A stretch of 64,000 bases of DNA from the NCBI RefSeq assembly GCF_001570805.1, contig NZ_BCSJ01000006.1, positions 62,001-126,000 on the forward strand, given 5' to 3'. The position numbers and the translations under genes were made by a program. Shown here in pieces: positions 43,750 to 52,297 of this stretch. Below the pieces are notes generated by a model. It searched no databases. It saw nothing but the letters and a program-made list of their open reading frames with translations, and was not told the origin of the DNA. This stretch comes from Brevibacterium epidermidis NBRC 14811 (GTDB lineage Bacteria; Actinomycetota; Actinomycetes; Actinomycetales; Brevibacteriaceae). Numbering within the stretch: the first letter of the stretch is position 1; the number at the start of each line of letters is the position of its first letter.

Positions 43750-45093
43750 ATGATCGACACCGCAACCGACACCGACAGCACGAACACCGCCCGACATAAC
43801 ATCGAACACGTCGACTGCATCATCAGCGGCGGCGGTCCCGCAGGCATAGTCGCCGGGCTGCTGCTCGCCCGCGGCGGGGTGAAGGTCGTGGTGCTCGAGA
43901 AGCACGAGGACTTCTTCCGCGACTTCCGCGGCGACACCATCCACCCGTCGACCCTGCGACTGCTCGACGAACTCGGGCTCTATCATCGCTTCGCCCGCAT
44001 CACGCACCGCCGCGTCGAGGACGTCACCTTCACCGGGCGCAGCGGCGAAGACATCCTGCTCGCCGACTTCACCCGCCTCGACCTGCCGCATCCGTTCATG
44101 ACGATCGCACCCCAGTGGGACTTCCTCAACCTGCTCGCGAAAGCGGGGGAGGACGAACCGAACTTCGACCTCCGGATGGGCGTCGAGGCCACTTCGCTGA
44201 TTTGGGACGACGATCGTGTGGTCGGTCTGCGCGCACAGAACTCCACCGTCGCCGAGGCGGCACCCCCGACGGAAGTCGAATTCCGTGCACCGCTCGTCAT
44301 CGCTGCCGACGGCAGATGGTCGAAGGCCCGCGCAGAGGCGGGGCTGTCCATGAGAGAGCTGCCGTCGACGATCGATGTGTGGTGGTTCCGCATCGACACC
44401 GAGGCGGTCCTGCCCGATTCCGTGGCCCCTCGAGGCGGCAACGGAAAGGTCTTCGTCGCGATTCCCCGCGCCGGACACGTGCAGATCGCCCGTCTCATTC
44501 CGAAGGGTGTGGACGAGCGCCTGCGTGCCGAGGGCATCGAAGCGCTGCGTGACGCTGTCGCTGAGACGTACCCACAGCTCGCTGCGGACGTCGGCAAGGT
44601 CGAATTCGACGATGTGAAGCTGCTCGACGTTCGTCGCAATGAAGCCAGACGATGGTTCGCCGACGGTCTGCTGTGCATCGGCGATTCCGCACATGCGATG
44701 AGCCCGCTCGGCGGGGTCGGGGTCAACCTTGCAGTGCAGGACGGCATCGCCGTCTCCCGGATGCTTGCCGAACCGCTGCGTTCAGGATCGGTGCGGCCAT
44801 CAGAGCTTCGGCGTCTGCAACTGAGACGACTGCCGACCACTCGCGCTGTCGAACTCCTGCAATCGGGAATCCACCGGATGGTCGAACCCGCCGTCCACGG
44901 ACACCGGCCCATCCGCCCACCTGCACCGGTGGAGTGGCTGCTGACGACATTTCCCGCGCTCACCCGCATACCGGCGCGCATCCTCGGTATCGGCATCACT
45001 GCCGAACACGCCCCGGACTTCGCCCGAGATTCCGGTTTTCCTCAAGCAGCCTCGACGGTCAGCACTAGTGCCTCAGCGAAGACGGATCCGTAG
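43750..45093 (+). CDS. FAD-dependent monooxygenase/oxidoreductase, PHBH fold
   Basis: 447 aa. The dinucleotide loop GGGPAGIVAGLLLARGG is followed by the GDTIHPSTLRLLDELGL block, the DG motif in LVIAADGRWSKAR and the second FAD motif CIGDSAHAMSPLGGVGVNLAVQDG. This is the para-hydroxybenzoate hydroxylase family, class A. GAGGAGGG is the ribosome site. The substrate is probably an aromatic or hydrophobic compound; there is no neighbouring pathway to fix it. Similar stand-alone actinobacterial proteins are of unknown role. Confidence 0.88.
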   Translation: MIDTATDTDSTNTARHNIEHVDCIISGGGPAGIVAGLLLARGGVKVVVLEKHEDFFRDFRGDTIHPSTLRLLDELGLYHRFARITHRRVEDVTFTGRSGEDILLADFTRLDLPHPFMTIAPQWDFLNLLAKAGEDEPNFDLRMGVEATSLIWDDDRVVGLRAQNSTVAEAAPPTEVEFRAPLVIAADGRWSKARAEAGLSMRELPSTIDVWWFRIDTEAVLPDSVAPRGGNGKVFVAIPRAGHVQIARLIPKGVDERLRAEGIEALRDAVAETYPQLAADVGKVEFDDVKLLDVRRNEARRWFADGLLCIGDSAHAMSPLGGVGVNLAVQDGIAVSRMLAEPLRSGSVRPSELRRLQLRRLPTTRAVELLQSGIHRMVEPAVHGHRPIRPPAPVEWLLTTFPALTRIPARILGIGITAEHAPDFARDSGFPQAASTVSTSASAKTDP

Positions 45094-45096
45094 AGT
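45091..45096 (+). promoter_or_regulatory. Candidate -10 box, leaderless PspC promoter
   Basis: TAGAGT overlaps the stop codon of the monooxygenase gene and ends 7 nt before ATG 45104. No Shine-Dalgarno is present. Confidence 0.35.
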
Positions 45097-45103
45097 CAAA
45101 GAC

Positions 45104-45355
45104 ATGAACTCACTATTCGACTCCATCCGCAAAATCGGTTTCCGTCGCGGCCCTGACCGCATCCTCGGCGGCATCGCCGGAGGCCTTGCTCAGATGACCG
45201 GAATCAACGTCTGGGTCATGCGACTCATCGTCCTCGCCTCGTTCCTGCTCCCCGTGCTCGGAATCGGCGCCTACCTCGTCGCATGGATCCTCACCCCGTG
45301 GCAGGACAATTCGATCCCGCTGCAGCAGGTATTCGGCGGTCGCTCACTCGAGTGA
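45104..45355 (+). CDS. PspC domain membrane protein
   Basis: 83 aa. The RGPDRILGGIAGGLAQMTGINVWVMRLIVLAS stretch is the PspC core, followed by a second hydrophobic segment and WILTPWQDNSIPLQQ. PspC proteins sit in the membrane and take part in envelope-stress signalling; in actinobacteria they also occur as N-terminal parts of sensor kinases. This one is a free single-domain form. Start chosen at ATG 45104 because it gives the usual N-terminus and has a -10 box at leaderless distance. Confidence 0.85.
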   Translation: MNSLFDSIRKIGFRRGPDRILGGIAGGLAQMTGINVWVMRLIVLASFLLPVLGIGAYLVAWILTPWQDNSIPLQQVFGGRSLE

Positions 45356-45365
45356 GCTCAGCCTT

Positions 45366-46412
45366 TTAGCTGAAGTCCGCAGTGATCCTCTGCGCTGCAC
45401 CGTCGAGCCGGATGGTTCCTCCGTGCGGAAGGATCCACTGCGGCCTGGTGTGGCCGAACGGCACTCCGACACAGACCACGGCTTCGGGGTTGTACTTCTG
45501 CACCTCGGCGATCACAACGTCGCGTTGAGCTCCGCGCAGCCGCTCTCGCTCATCCGACGAGGGAACCGGTTTCCGCAGCTCACTGACGGGAGGCCGCGCC
45601 ATGATGACGCCTGCGGCAGCGGCCAGGATTCCACGTTCGCCGAGGCTGCGCAGCGAACGCTTCACCATGATGGCCGGCGGCACTTCTTCGCTGGTTTCGA
45701 ACAACAGGATCTTGCCGCTGAGGTCCTCGGTCTCCGGCATCCGCCCGGCGATCGCGATCTGATCGATGACCTCGATGCACCCTCCCCACGTACGCCCCTC
45801 GACCGACTTCATCGGTCCGGCCCACGTCCACGGATCCGTCGGCTCACGCACACCGAACTCGGTCAGCGACCGCGGATCTTCCCATTCCACGCCATAATCT
45901 TCCGAGACGCCGGGATCTGTCAGCTCGATTTCGCCGCCGTCGAGGAGTGCGGCACGAAGTGATTGCAGGTGGATGTCATCGACCTGCGGACCTGCGCCGA
46001 GGTGGACCTGCGTTGACCCGCCGTAGTAACTGGGTACGCCCAGACCCCAGAGCAGATGATGCAGGTTGGTGTTGTCGCTGTAGCCGAAGAAGGGCTTCGG
46101 ATCGTTCCTCACAATCGCGGTATCCACATGAGGAACGACGGTGACCTCATCGTCGCCTCCGGTGGTGGCGATCACTGCGCGAATCCGCGGATCGGCGAAT
46201 GCAGCATTGATGTCCGCCGCACGAGCTTCGGCGGTGGCACCCAGCTGCCTAGTCGTGGGGAACTCGATGGGCACGAGGCCGGTGCCTTCGGCGAGCCTGC
46301 GCATGGCCTGGTCGTGGACCGCCGCCGAGATCGAGGGCGCCGCGAACGAAGGCGAGAGAACCGCTATGCGGTCTCCTGGGCGAGCTTTCGGCACAGACAT
46401 GAACGACTTCAT
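45366..46412 (-). CDS. LD-carboxypeptidase, peptidase family S66
   Basis: 348 aa. The start RPGDRIAVLSPSFAAP and the IRAVIATTGGDDEVTVVPHVD block lead to the nucleophile region KPFFGYSDNTNLHHLLW, where Ser follows Gly-Tyr, and GCIEVIDQIA, which contributes the Glu of the Ser-Glu-His triad. S66 enzymes trim the terminal D-Ala from tetrapeptide muropeptides (LdcA) or inactivate microcin C (MccF); this sequence looks closer to the MccF-like branch. Cytoplasmic. Possibly connected with wall recycling, whose sugar arm lies 4 kb away. A shorter start at 46400 is possible. Confidence 0.85.
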   Translation of the reverse strand: MKSFMSVPKARPGDRIAVLSPSFAAPSISAAVHDQAMRRLAEGTGLVPIEFPTTRQLGATAEARAADINAAFADPRIRAVIATTGGDDEVTVVPHVDTAIVRNDPKPFFGYSDNTNLHHLLWGLGVPSYYGGSTQVHLGAGPQVDDIHLQSLRAALLDGGEIELTDPGVSEDYGVEWEDPRSLTEFGVREPTDPWTWAGPMKSVEGRTWGGCIEVIDQIAIAGRMPETEDLSGKILLFETSEEVPPAIMVKRSLRSLGERGILAAAAGVIMARPPVSELRKPVPSSDERERLRGAQRDVVIAEVQKYNPEAVVCVGVPFGHTRPQWILPHGGTIRLDGAAQRITADFS

Positions 46413-46532
46413 TCGCCAATTACATCAGCAGGCTTGTGAAACCGCGACCCGAAATCCTCTCAACCGATGGGAAACTCATCGGGCCAGCAAGTCTTCGGCG
46501 GCCGCTCGATCGATTGACGACACCTGATCAGC

Positions 46533-47534
46533 TCAGCGTTCGCTGTCCAATTGGGCCATCAGGGCGCTCGGGTAGCGGTCACCGCGCACTTCGGAGTCGG
46601 CGAGCACGTCATTGATCGCGGCGAGATCGTCCGAACTCAAAGCCACCTCGGTGCTGCTCATCGTTGCACGCACCTGATCGACGGTGCGCGAACCGACGAC
46701 GGGGACGATGTCCTCGCCCTGCGCCGCGACCCAAGCGATCGCGAGCTGGGGAAGGGTGATCCCCTTCGCCGAGGCGACCCTGCCCAATGCCGAAACGATC
46801 GATTCGTTGTGGGCCAGGTTCTCCCCCTGAAAGCGAGGGAACATCGCCCGGTTCCCTCCGGTCTTGCCCGCGAACAGCCCCTTCGCCAGTGCTCCGTATG
46901 CGGTGATGCTGATGCCGAGGTCGCGGCAGGCGGCAAGTATCCCGTTGGACTCGATGGAGCGGGTGAGCAGGGAGTATTCGATCTGCAGATCGCTGATCGG
47001 GGCGACGGCTGCTGCCCGGCGGATCGTCTCCGCTCCGACTTCGCTCAGGCCGATCGACCGGACATATCCGGCCTCGACGAGCTCCGCGATCGTTCCCACG
47101 GTTTCTTCGATCGGAACGTTCGGGTCGAGCCGTGCCGGCCGATAGATGTCGACATGGTCGGTGCCCAGGCGGCGCAGCGAATAGGACAGAGAGTTGCGGA
47201 CCGCATCGGGGCTGCCGTCGAAGCCGATGAAAGAGCCATCCGGAGCGAGTACGGCACCGAACTTCACCGAGAGGACGACCTCGTCGCGACTGCGCTCGGC
47301 CAACGCACGGCCGATGAGCATCTCGTTGTGGCCGGCACCGTAGAAATCACCGGTATCGATGAGGTTGCCGCCGTCGTCGAGGTAGGAATGGATCGCAGAG
47401 ATGCCCTCAGCGTCGGAGGTCGGACCGTAGGCACCGGACATGCTCATGGCGCCGAGGCCGGGTGATGTGACGATGGGTCCTGCGGTACCAAGTTGGCGGT
47501 GGTCGATGGTCTGTGTGTTGTTTTCAATAGTCAT
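46533..47534 (-). CDS. Aldo/keto reductase
   Basis: 333 aa from ATG 47534. GLGAMSMSGAYGPTSDAEGISAIHSYLDDGG is the AKR opening; LIDTGDFYGAGHNEMLIGRAL provides Asp and Tyr, VVLSVKFG the Lys, and DHVDIYRPARLDP the strand where the catalytic His normally sits. NADPH-dependent carbonyl reductase; substrate unknown. Divergent from an MmyB-type regulator gene, with a perfect palindrome between them, a pairing seen repeatedly in actinobacteria. Confidence 0.9.
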   Translation of the reverse strand: MTIENNTQTIDHRQLGTAGPIVTSPGLGAMSMSGAYGPTSDAEGISAIHSYLDDGGNLIDTGDFYGAGHNEMLIGRALAERSRDEVVLSVKFGAVLAPDGSFIGFDGSPDAVRNSLSYSLRRLGTDHVDIYRPARLDPNVPIEETVGTIAELVEAGYVRSIGLSEVGAETIRRAAAVAPISDLQIEYSLLTRSIESNGILAACRDLGISITAYGALAKGLFAGKTGGNRAMFPRFQGENLAHNESIVSALGRVASAKGITLPQLAIAWVAAQGEDIVPVVGSRTVDQVRATMSSTEVALSSDDLAAINDVLADSEVRGDRYPSALMAQLDSER

Positions 47535-47580
47535 GTCAACGAGTCTGCTCGCGTTGCGCATTGGTGAGAATGCTCTGGCG

Positions 47581-47605
47581 ATCCAGGGATAAGTTGTCCC
47601 TGGAT
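47581..47605. promoter_or_regulatory. Perfect palindrome, operator of the AKR/regulator pair
   Basis: ATCCAGGGA-TAAGTTG-TCCCTGGAT has perfect 9-bp arms and a 7-bp spacer. It lies in the 101-bp gap between the divergent aldo/keto reductase and XRE/MmyB regulator, the expected place for the regulator to bind. Confidence 0.65.
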
Positions 47606-47635
47606 ACTGTCGAACAGCAGGCAGATAATAGGTCA

Positions 47636-48487
47636 ATGACTGATCGCTAGGGCCTCGCTGATTTCCTCCGTCGTCGCCGCGAGAGCTTGCGACCCGAAGA
47701 TGTCGGGGTCGCCGGCTCGGATCGCAGACGAACCCCGGGGCTGCGGCGCGAGGAAGTGGCGATGATGGCGGGTGTCTCCGTCGACTACTACTCCCGCCTC
47801 GAACAGAGCCGCGGTGCGACGCCGTCGGCTTCGGTAGTCAATGCGGTCGCCCGCGCCCTGCAATGCGATCGAGACCAACGCGATCACCTGCTGCATCTCG
47901 CAGGACACCCGGTTCCACCGCGCAGTTCCGACGGATATGTCCGTCCCGGACTCATCGCCCTGGCCAGTCGGCTCGACGATATGCCCGCCGTGATCGTCAC
48001 CGACCTCGGCGAAGTGATCTGGACGAACCCGATGAGGCATGCGCTGTTTTCGGGTCTGTCCGATCGGCCCGGCAGGGAGAAGAACCTCATCTGGAAGTGG
48101 TTCCAAGACCCGCACTCGCGAATGATGCCGGAGGAGGACTGGGACCGAATTTCAGAAGCCCACGTGAGTGACCTGCGAGCGACTTATGCGCGCCGGTCAG
48201 GCGATCGGCAGGTGAGAGAATTCGTGGCAGACCTCATCGAGGTCAGCGCTGACTTCGCTCGGCTGTGGGAGCGACACGATGTCGCGGTGCGACATTCCGA
48301 CCGCAAGACCATCATCCACGAGCAGGTCGGTCGTCTCGAATTCAGGTGCGAAGTTCTGCTCACTCCGGATGATGACATCTCGCTGCTCGTGTTCTTCCCA
48401 CTCGACGGCACCGAGACCGCGAGCCGTCTGGAGTTGCTCGGCGTCGTTGGGACGCAGAGGCTGACAGCGGGAGAGACACCGGGGTAG
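47636..48487 (+). pseudogene. XRE/MmyB-type transcriptional regulator with TAG at codon 5
   Basis: The natural start is ATG 47636: after it the frame reads M-T-D-R-TAG-G-L-A-D-F-L-R-R-R-R-E-S-L-R-P-E-D-V, and GLADFLRRRRESLRPEDVG is the standard opening of this family. The stop (47648-47650) therefore truncates the protein after four residues. Downstream the frame is intact: HTH (TPGLRREEVAMMAGVSVDYYSRLEQ) and the MmyB-like ligand-binding PAS-type domain to residue 283. Re-initiation could occur at TTG 47687 but would delete the first HTH helix. A -10 (GATAAT) lies 6 nt before the ATG. Either a recent nonsense mutation or a sequencing error. Confidence 0.75.
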
Positions 48488-48554
48488 ATAGGCGTCGCCG
48501 GGCCAGCACTCACCGGGCAGGCGATCGAGTTCTGGGCGGCGAGATCGGGTCGAG

Positions 48555-48580
48555 TAGAATAAACACGGAACACTTCCGTG
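48555..48580 (+). promoter_or_regulatory. Promoter -10 and operator of the DUF2249 pair
   Basis: TAGAAT (48555-48560) is a good -10. The perfect palindrome CACGGAA-CAC-TTCCGTG (48564-48580) lies directly downstream over the expected start of transcription, so a repressor there would block the promoter. A partial third copy of the half-site (ACACGG) lies near 48587. Confidence 0.55.
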
Positions 48581-48623
48581 AAAAATACACGGTCGAACCC
48601 CAGACCCGATGAAGGAGACTGTC

Positions 48624-48866
48624 ATGAGCAAGGAAATCGAACTGGATGTACGTGCTGAGATTCCTGCGCGCCGCCACGAACTGATCTTCGAGACTTATCA
48701 CGGTCTTGAAGTCGGAGACGCCTTCATCCTCGTCAACGATCACGATCCTAAGCCGCTGTACTACCAGTTCGCAGCGGAGCAGGCCGGAAAGTTCACATGG
48801 GACCCGATCGAAGAGGGCCCGGAGCGCTGGCAGGTGCGCATCGGCCGGACCGAACCGACCGAGTGA
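48624..48866 (+). CDS. DUF2249 domain protein
   Basis: 80 aa from ATG 48624, set by GAAGGAGA at 48611-48618. IELDVRAEIPARRHELIFETYHGLEVGDAFILVNDHDPKPLYYQF is the complete DUF2249 signature, with the conserved Arg-His and Asn-Asp-His-Asp-Pro positions, ending in GPERWQVRIGR. Family members are small proteins linked to nitric-oxide and anaerobic stress genes, often near hemerythrin-like proteins; the NDHDP motif suggests metal or nucleotide binding, but the function is not established. Followed 10 nt later by a second small gene. Confidence 0.88.
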   Translation: MSKEIELDVRAEIPARRHELIFETYHGLEVGDAFILVNDHDPKPLYYQFAAEQAGKFTWDPIEEGPERWQVRIGRTEPTE

Positions 48867-48876
48867 CCGGACAGAG

Positions 48877-49134
48877 ATGACGGCACCAGACCAGGACGAG
48901 CTGATCACTGAACTGACAGCAGTCCTCGCGAAGAGTCTGCGGGCACTGGGAAAAGCCGGTCAACCCGACGAAGCCAGTCGTCTCGGAGCCACCGGGTGGT
49001 CGCTGCTGCGGCACGACCACCCGCGTGAGGCCGAGAAGATCAACGGTACGATGCACTATCTCGCGCGGCTTCCCGGGTCCCCGTCATCGGGTAAGCTGGC
49101 GCAGGCGGACTCGCATTCGACCTCTGAGAGCTGA
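48877..49134 (+). CDS. Small helical protein paired with DUF2249
   Basis: 85 aa. An N-terminal helix (ELITELTAVLAKSLRALGKAGQPDEASRLGATGW) and a LLRHDHPREAEKINGTMHYLARL segment containing a His-Asp-His triplet could bind a metal. I do not know a named family. Starting 10 nt after DUF2249 it is certainly cotranscribed, and the two probably work together, perhaps in nitrosative-stress response (inference from DUF2249). The stretch to the next gene holds nothing recognisable. Confidence 0.65.
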   Translation: MTAPDQDELITELTAVLAKSLRALGKAGQPDEASRLGATGWSLLRHDHPREAEKINGTMHYLARLPGSPSSGKLAQADSHSTSES

Positions 49135-49208
49135 TGCGGCAGATCTGCGGTGGTCGATCCTCCGAGTGACCACCAGCTTGTCACTGGTCAATGCGCAAGA
49201 ATGAGGGC

Positions 49209-49913
49209 ATGAGCGAACGCGAACCCTCCGCACCGGCCAACCGCTATCCGGCAGCCGATGAATGGCAAGCAGTCGACAACTACTTCACTGAGACACTCGT
49301 CGGCGAAGATGCCGCCTTGGCCGCAGCCCGCAGGTCAGGCACAGCCACGACGATGCCGAATGCCGAAGTCGCAGCCAACCAGGGAGCGTTCCTCGGACTC
49401 CTGGCCAATATCGCCGGTGCAAAACGCGTCCTCGAATTCGGCACTCTCGCGGGCTATTCGACCATCTGGCTTGCTAGAGCCGTGGGAGAGAGCGGACACG
49501 TCGTCACGCTCGAACTCGAAGAGCAGAACGCGGCAGTCGCCGAAGAGAACTTCCTCGCCGCCGGCGTTGCAGATCGAATCGAGACGATCATCGGTCCGGC
49601 GTTGGACACTGCCGCCCAACTCATCAATGACGGCGTAGAGTCGTTCGACTTCGTGTTCATCGACGCCGACAAACCGAACAACCCCGCCCACCTCGCGGCG
49701 GCTCTTGAGCTAACCCGGTCCGGGGCGGTGATCGTCATCGACAATGTCGTCCGAAACGGGGAAGTCGTCGACGGTGACAGCGCCGATCCGCGGGTCCACG
49801 GCGTACGAAGCGTCGCCGACGCGATGGCTGCGAACCCAGACCTGGATGCCACAGCACTCCAAACCGTCGGCGAGAAAGGCTGGGACGGACTCATCATCGC
49901 GCGTCGGCGGTGA
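49209..49913 (+). CDS. SAM-dependent O-methyltransferase (catechol OMT-like)
   Basis: 234 aa from ATG 49209 (49191 is an alternative). VLEFGTLAGYSTIWLARAVG is the SAM motif I, VVTLELEEQNAAVAEENF the acidic loop, FDFVFIDADKPNNPAHL motif II with the metal-binding Asp, and VIVIDNVVRNGEVVD the second metal site. This is the cation-dependent OMT_3 family (caffeoyl-CoA and catechol O-methyltransferase type). Substrate unknown. It stands alone; the RDD gene converges on it. Confidence 0.9.
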   Translation: MSEREPSAPANRYPAADEWQAVDNYFTETLVGEDAALAAARRSGTATTMPNAEVAANQGAFLGLLANIAGAKRVLEFGTLAGYSTIWLARAVGESGHVVTLELEEQNAAVAEENFLAAGVADRIETIIGPALDTAAQLINDGVESFDFVFIDADKPNNPAHLAAALELTRSGAVIVIDNVVRNGEVVDGDSADPRVHGVRSVADAMAANPDLDATALQTVGEKGWDGLIIARRR

Positions 49914-49933
49914 TGCGAACCTGAGCGCAGGAT

Positions 49934-50413
49934 CTACCAGACCTGTGGGGGCCTCCGGTAATAGACATCGATCGGGTCCAGGTCTATCGTCGGCGCATCC
50001 AGGAGCGACCCGATGAGCAGCAAAATGGTGATCGGGAAGAACGCGACCGCCACATAACGAGTCATTCCCCGCCAGAATCCGACGCGTCTGCCGCTGTGCT
50101 TGAGCGTGACGACTCCACACAGAGCCTGGCCAGGGGAGACCGTGCAGCCGTAGAGAACGCCGAACACCAGTGCCATCAGCGGATAGCTGATGAGAGCGAC
50201 TTTGGCAGCATCGTCGACCGAGATGATGTTCACTGCGGAGAGGGTCAGCGCAATGCCGATGAACATGCCAGTGAAGAAGAGAACGAAGACCGCGTCGAGG
50301 ATCCTCGCCCACCAGCGTCGAACCGATGGAGCCGGAATCAGCGGTCCACGATTGCGCCAAGGGCCAGGGCCGTGAACGGCGAGCCCAGCTTGGGCGCGGT
50401 AGTTCGAACTCAT
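49934..50413 (-). CDS. RDD family membrane protein
   Basis: 159 aa. RRWWARILDAVFVLFF is the RDD-type opening (Arg and Asp in the first helix). A second helix pair, and the SPGQALCGVVTLKHSGRRVGFWRG loop typical of the family, follow. About three membrane helices; ends with a Tyr/Arg/Pro-rich tail. Function unknown; RDD proteins have been linked to ion exchange in some bacteria. The nitrobindin-like gene lies 17 nt upstream on the same strand, so the two form an operon. Confidence 0.82.
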   Translation of the reverse strand: MSSNYRAQAGLAVHGPGPWRNRGPLIPAPSVRRWWARILDAVFVLFFTGMFIGIALTLSAVNIISVDDAAKVALISYPLMALVFGVLYGCTVSPGQALCGVVTLKHSGRRVGFWRGMTRYVAVAFFPITILLLIGSLLDAPTIDLDPIDVYYRRPPQVW

Positions 50414-50430
50414 AGGGTTTGTCTTCCCTA

Positions 50431-50904
50431 TCAGTTGGCTCTGCGCATCTCCGAAGCCAGATGGTGGGTCATCGGGACGCCGACGGCGGCCATCGCGAAG
50501 CTCGTTGTGAGGACGTCGCCGGCCAGTTCGATCGTGCGGCGGGTCTTGTCGACTTGTTTGGCCGACGCCGAATTCATCACGCGAGAGTGCAGCTCGCAGC
50601 TGAAGCCATCGGCCGCGGGAATCAATGTGCCCTCGGCCAATTCGGTCTGCCCGGTCGGCTGAGAGAGGACGAACTCCAGTGCCGAACCGTCACAGACTCG
50701 CAGATACCCGGTCTCCGTGTGCATCGGGGCTCCCTCAGGAGACCATGTTTTCTGCACATAGGTGAGGAACGGTTTCCCCGCCTCGGCGAAGGTGACTTCC
50801 TCCGTGTATTCGAACGAGTCAATAGTCGGATACTCCCCACGGCCGGCACCGCGCCAGGTGCCGATCAGTCCGGACACGGGCTTCAGCGCGGGATGCATGG
50901 GCAT
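50431..50904 (-). CDS. FABP-like heme-binding protein (nitrobindin family)
   Basis: 157 aa from ATG 50904, with GGAAGGA upstream. LIGTWRGAGRGEYPTIDSFEYTEEVTF is the family opening with GxWxGxG, and the C-terminal TTSFAMAAVGVPMTHHLASEMRR contains the His pair, one of which ligates heme in nitrobindins. A 10-stranded beta-barrel is predicted. Family members bind ferric heme and nitric oxide and isomerise peroxynitrite. Together with the DUF2249 pair 1.5 kb away it hints at nitrosative-stress functions in this region. First gene of a two-gene operon with the RDD protein. Confidence 0.88.
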   Translation of the reverse strand: MPMHPALKPVSGLIGTWRGAGRGEYPTIDSFEYTEEVTFAEAGKPFLTYVQKTWSPEGAPMHTETGYLRVCDGSALEFVLSQPTGQTELAEGTLIPAADGFSCELHSRVMNSASAKQVDKTRRTIELAGDVLTTSFAMAAVGVPMTHHLASEMRRAN

Positions 50905-51006
50905 GGGACATTCCTTCCGAGTCCACCGGGTGTGCAGGTATCCACCACGATAGACGAAACCCCTCCGGAACACGGGAAACGTGGTGCGGAGGGGTTCATT
51001 CTGCGG

Positions 51007-51079
51007 TGGGCCCCGTGGGGATCGAACCCACGACCCGCGGATTAAAAGTCCGCTGCTCTACCAACTGAGCTAGAGGCCC
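51007..51079 (-). tRNA. tRNA-Lys (anticodon TTT)
   Basis: 73 nt on the reverse strand. Acceptor GGGCCTC pairs with GGGGCCC (one G-U), then D-arm GCTC/GAGC, anticodon arm GCGGA-CTTTTAA-TCCGC with anticodon TTT, and T-arm GTGGG-TTCGATC-CCCAC. The discriminator base is A. The 3' CCA is not encoded. Confidence 0.97.
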
Positions 51080-51183
51080 CGCCCCATCACAAACGCAGGA
51101 CACAGTCCTGCTGACGCATGATGGAGACGAACTAATAGTAGAGGTTCGCGCCCGAATTACTCAAACCAGGTCGGCCCCGCGGA

Positions 51184-52122
51184 TCACTTCTCCAGTCCGC
51201 GCCGATCCTCACCCGTGTAGGTGCGCGGCAGACCGTCCGGCGCCTCTAGCTCCTCGGGATCAAGCGGTTCGATGACCTCGGACTCGATGGCCTTGTCCTT
51301 CTTCATCTTCCCTAGCAGGGCACGGACATTGCTCAGGCTCGCGAGCAGCTTCCGGTCCTTCTTCGGAGCGACGTATTCGGGGTCGGTTTCGATGGGGAAG
51401 ACCGCTGGTGCGGCACCGAAGGCCTCCTTCGATTCGGCCGCGACCTTCCGCGCCATCTGGCCGTTGACCACAGCACCGATAACCGCACCGATGCCGAAGG
51501 GCAGCAGACGGCCGACGAACGACCCGCCGGCGCGGGCGGCGAACTTACGGATGAAGGTCTTGCGCAGCTTGCGCACGAGCAGATCGACCAGGGGAGCGGG
51601 CAGCTGCTTGGTCACAGTGGCGCCCCAGCTGCCGAACATCGACTCGACTCCGCCGTTCTGCTTGCCGAACTTCTGGATGAGGTTCTTCCCATCCTTGCCC
51701 AACATGAGGCCGAGCACCAGGGCATTCGCCCGCTTGGCGTCGGCCACCGGCAGTCCGTGGATCTCCGCGATCGCCTGGGCGAAGAGTGCCGTGCCTTCGA
51801 GGAAACCGGCGGTCTCTGCTCCAGCCACGCCGAGCGCGGCCGTCGTCCCCAGCCCCGGAACTGCCGCAGTCGCACCGACTGCCGCACCTCCCGAGGTCGT
51901 CAGAGTCAGGTAGTGGCGGCGAATGATCTTGATGAGCTCTTCGGGCGTCGCATCCGGATGCCGACGGCGCAGACTGCGCACATAGGCCAGGGCGACGGGT
52001 CGATGCACAGACAGCAGACGCGACAACATCGACTGGGCGCGGGGATTGAGGGTGCCGTCGTCATTGACTGCCAACTTCGCAGCCTTGTCGAGGCCCTTCT
52101 TCGCCACTGATGATTTTGCCAC
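51184..52122 (-). CDS. EcsC-like protein
   Basis: 312 aa from GTG 52122 with a strong GAGGAGGA site. After a Lys-rich start, PEELIKIIRRHYLTLTTSGGAAVGATAAVPGLGTTAALGVAGAETAGFLEGTALFAQAIAEI is a Gly/Ala-rich hydrophobic hairpin as in EcsC family proteins, and LLPFGIGAVIGAVVNGQMARKVAAESKEAFG is a second one. The C-terminus is charged. EcsC proteins associate with ABC transporters and membrane fusion processes; the role here is unknown. Located next to tRNA-Lys. Confidence 0.7.
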   Translation of the reverse strand: MAKSSVAKKGLDKAAKLAVNDDGTLNPRAQSMLSRLLSVHRPVALAYVRSLRRRHPDATPEELIKIIRRHYLTLTTSGGAAVGATAAVPGLGTTAALGVAGAETAGFLEGTALFAQAIAEIHGLPVADAKRANALVLGLMLGKDGKNLIQKFGKQNGGVESMFGSWGATVTKQLPAPLVDLLVRKLRKTFIRKFAARAGGSFVGRLLPFGIGAVIGAVVNGQMARKVAAESKEAFGAAPAVFPIETDPEYVAPKKDRKLLASLSNVRALLGKMKKDKAIESEVIEPLDPEELEAPDGLPRTYTGEDRRGLEK

Positions 52123-52297
52123 GAGAGTTCCTCCTCGTATCGGTCACTCGCGGCTGCGGGTCGCAGTCACGAATCAGACCTCAGTTTAATAGCGTCCGTT
52201 GTGAGTCCCGGGAGCGAAACCTGACCGTGCGGCGAAAGCCCGAATGTGCTCCACGTCCTAGTCCGCGCACCTCCGCAGGGACTAAACTGCCCTGACC

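Noticed and set aside
18628..47650. TAG reassigned to an amino acid (stop-codon recoding) as explanation of the two interrupted genes
   Set aside because: TAG ends several intact genes at the expected position (6976, 48487, 53844, 56998), so it works as a normal stop.
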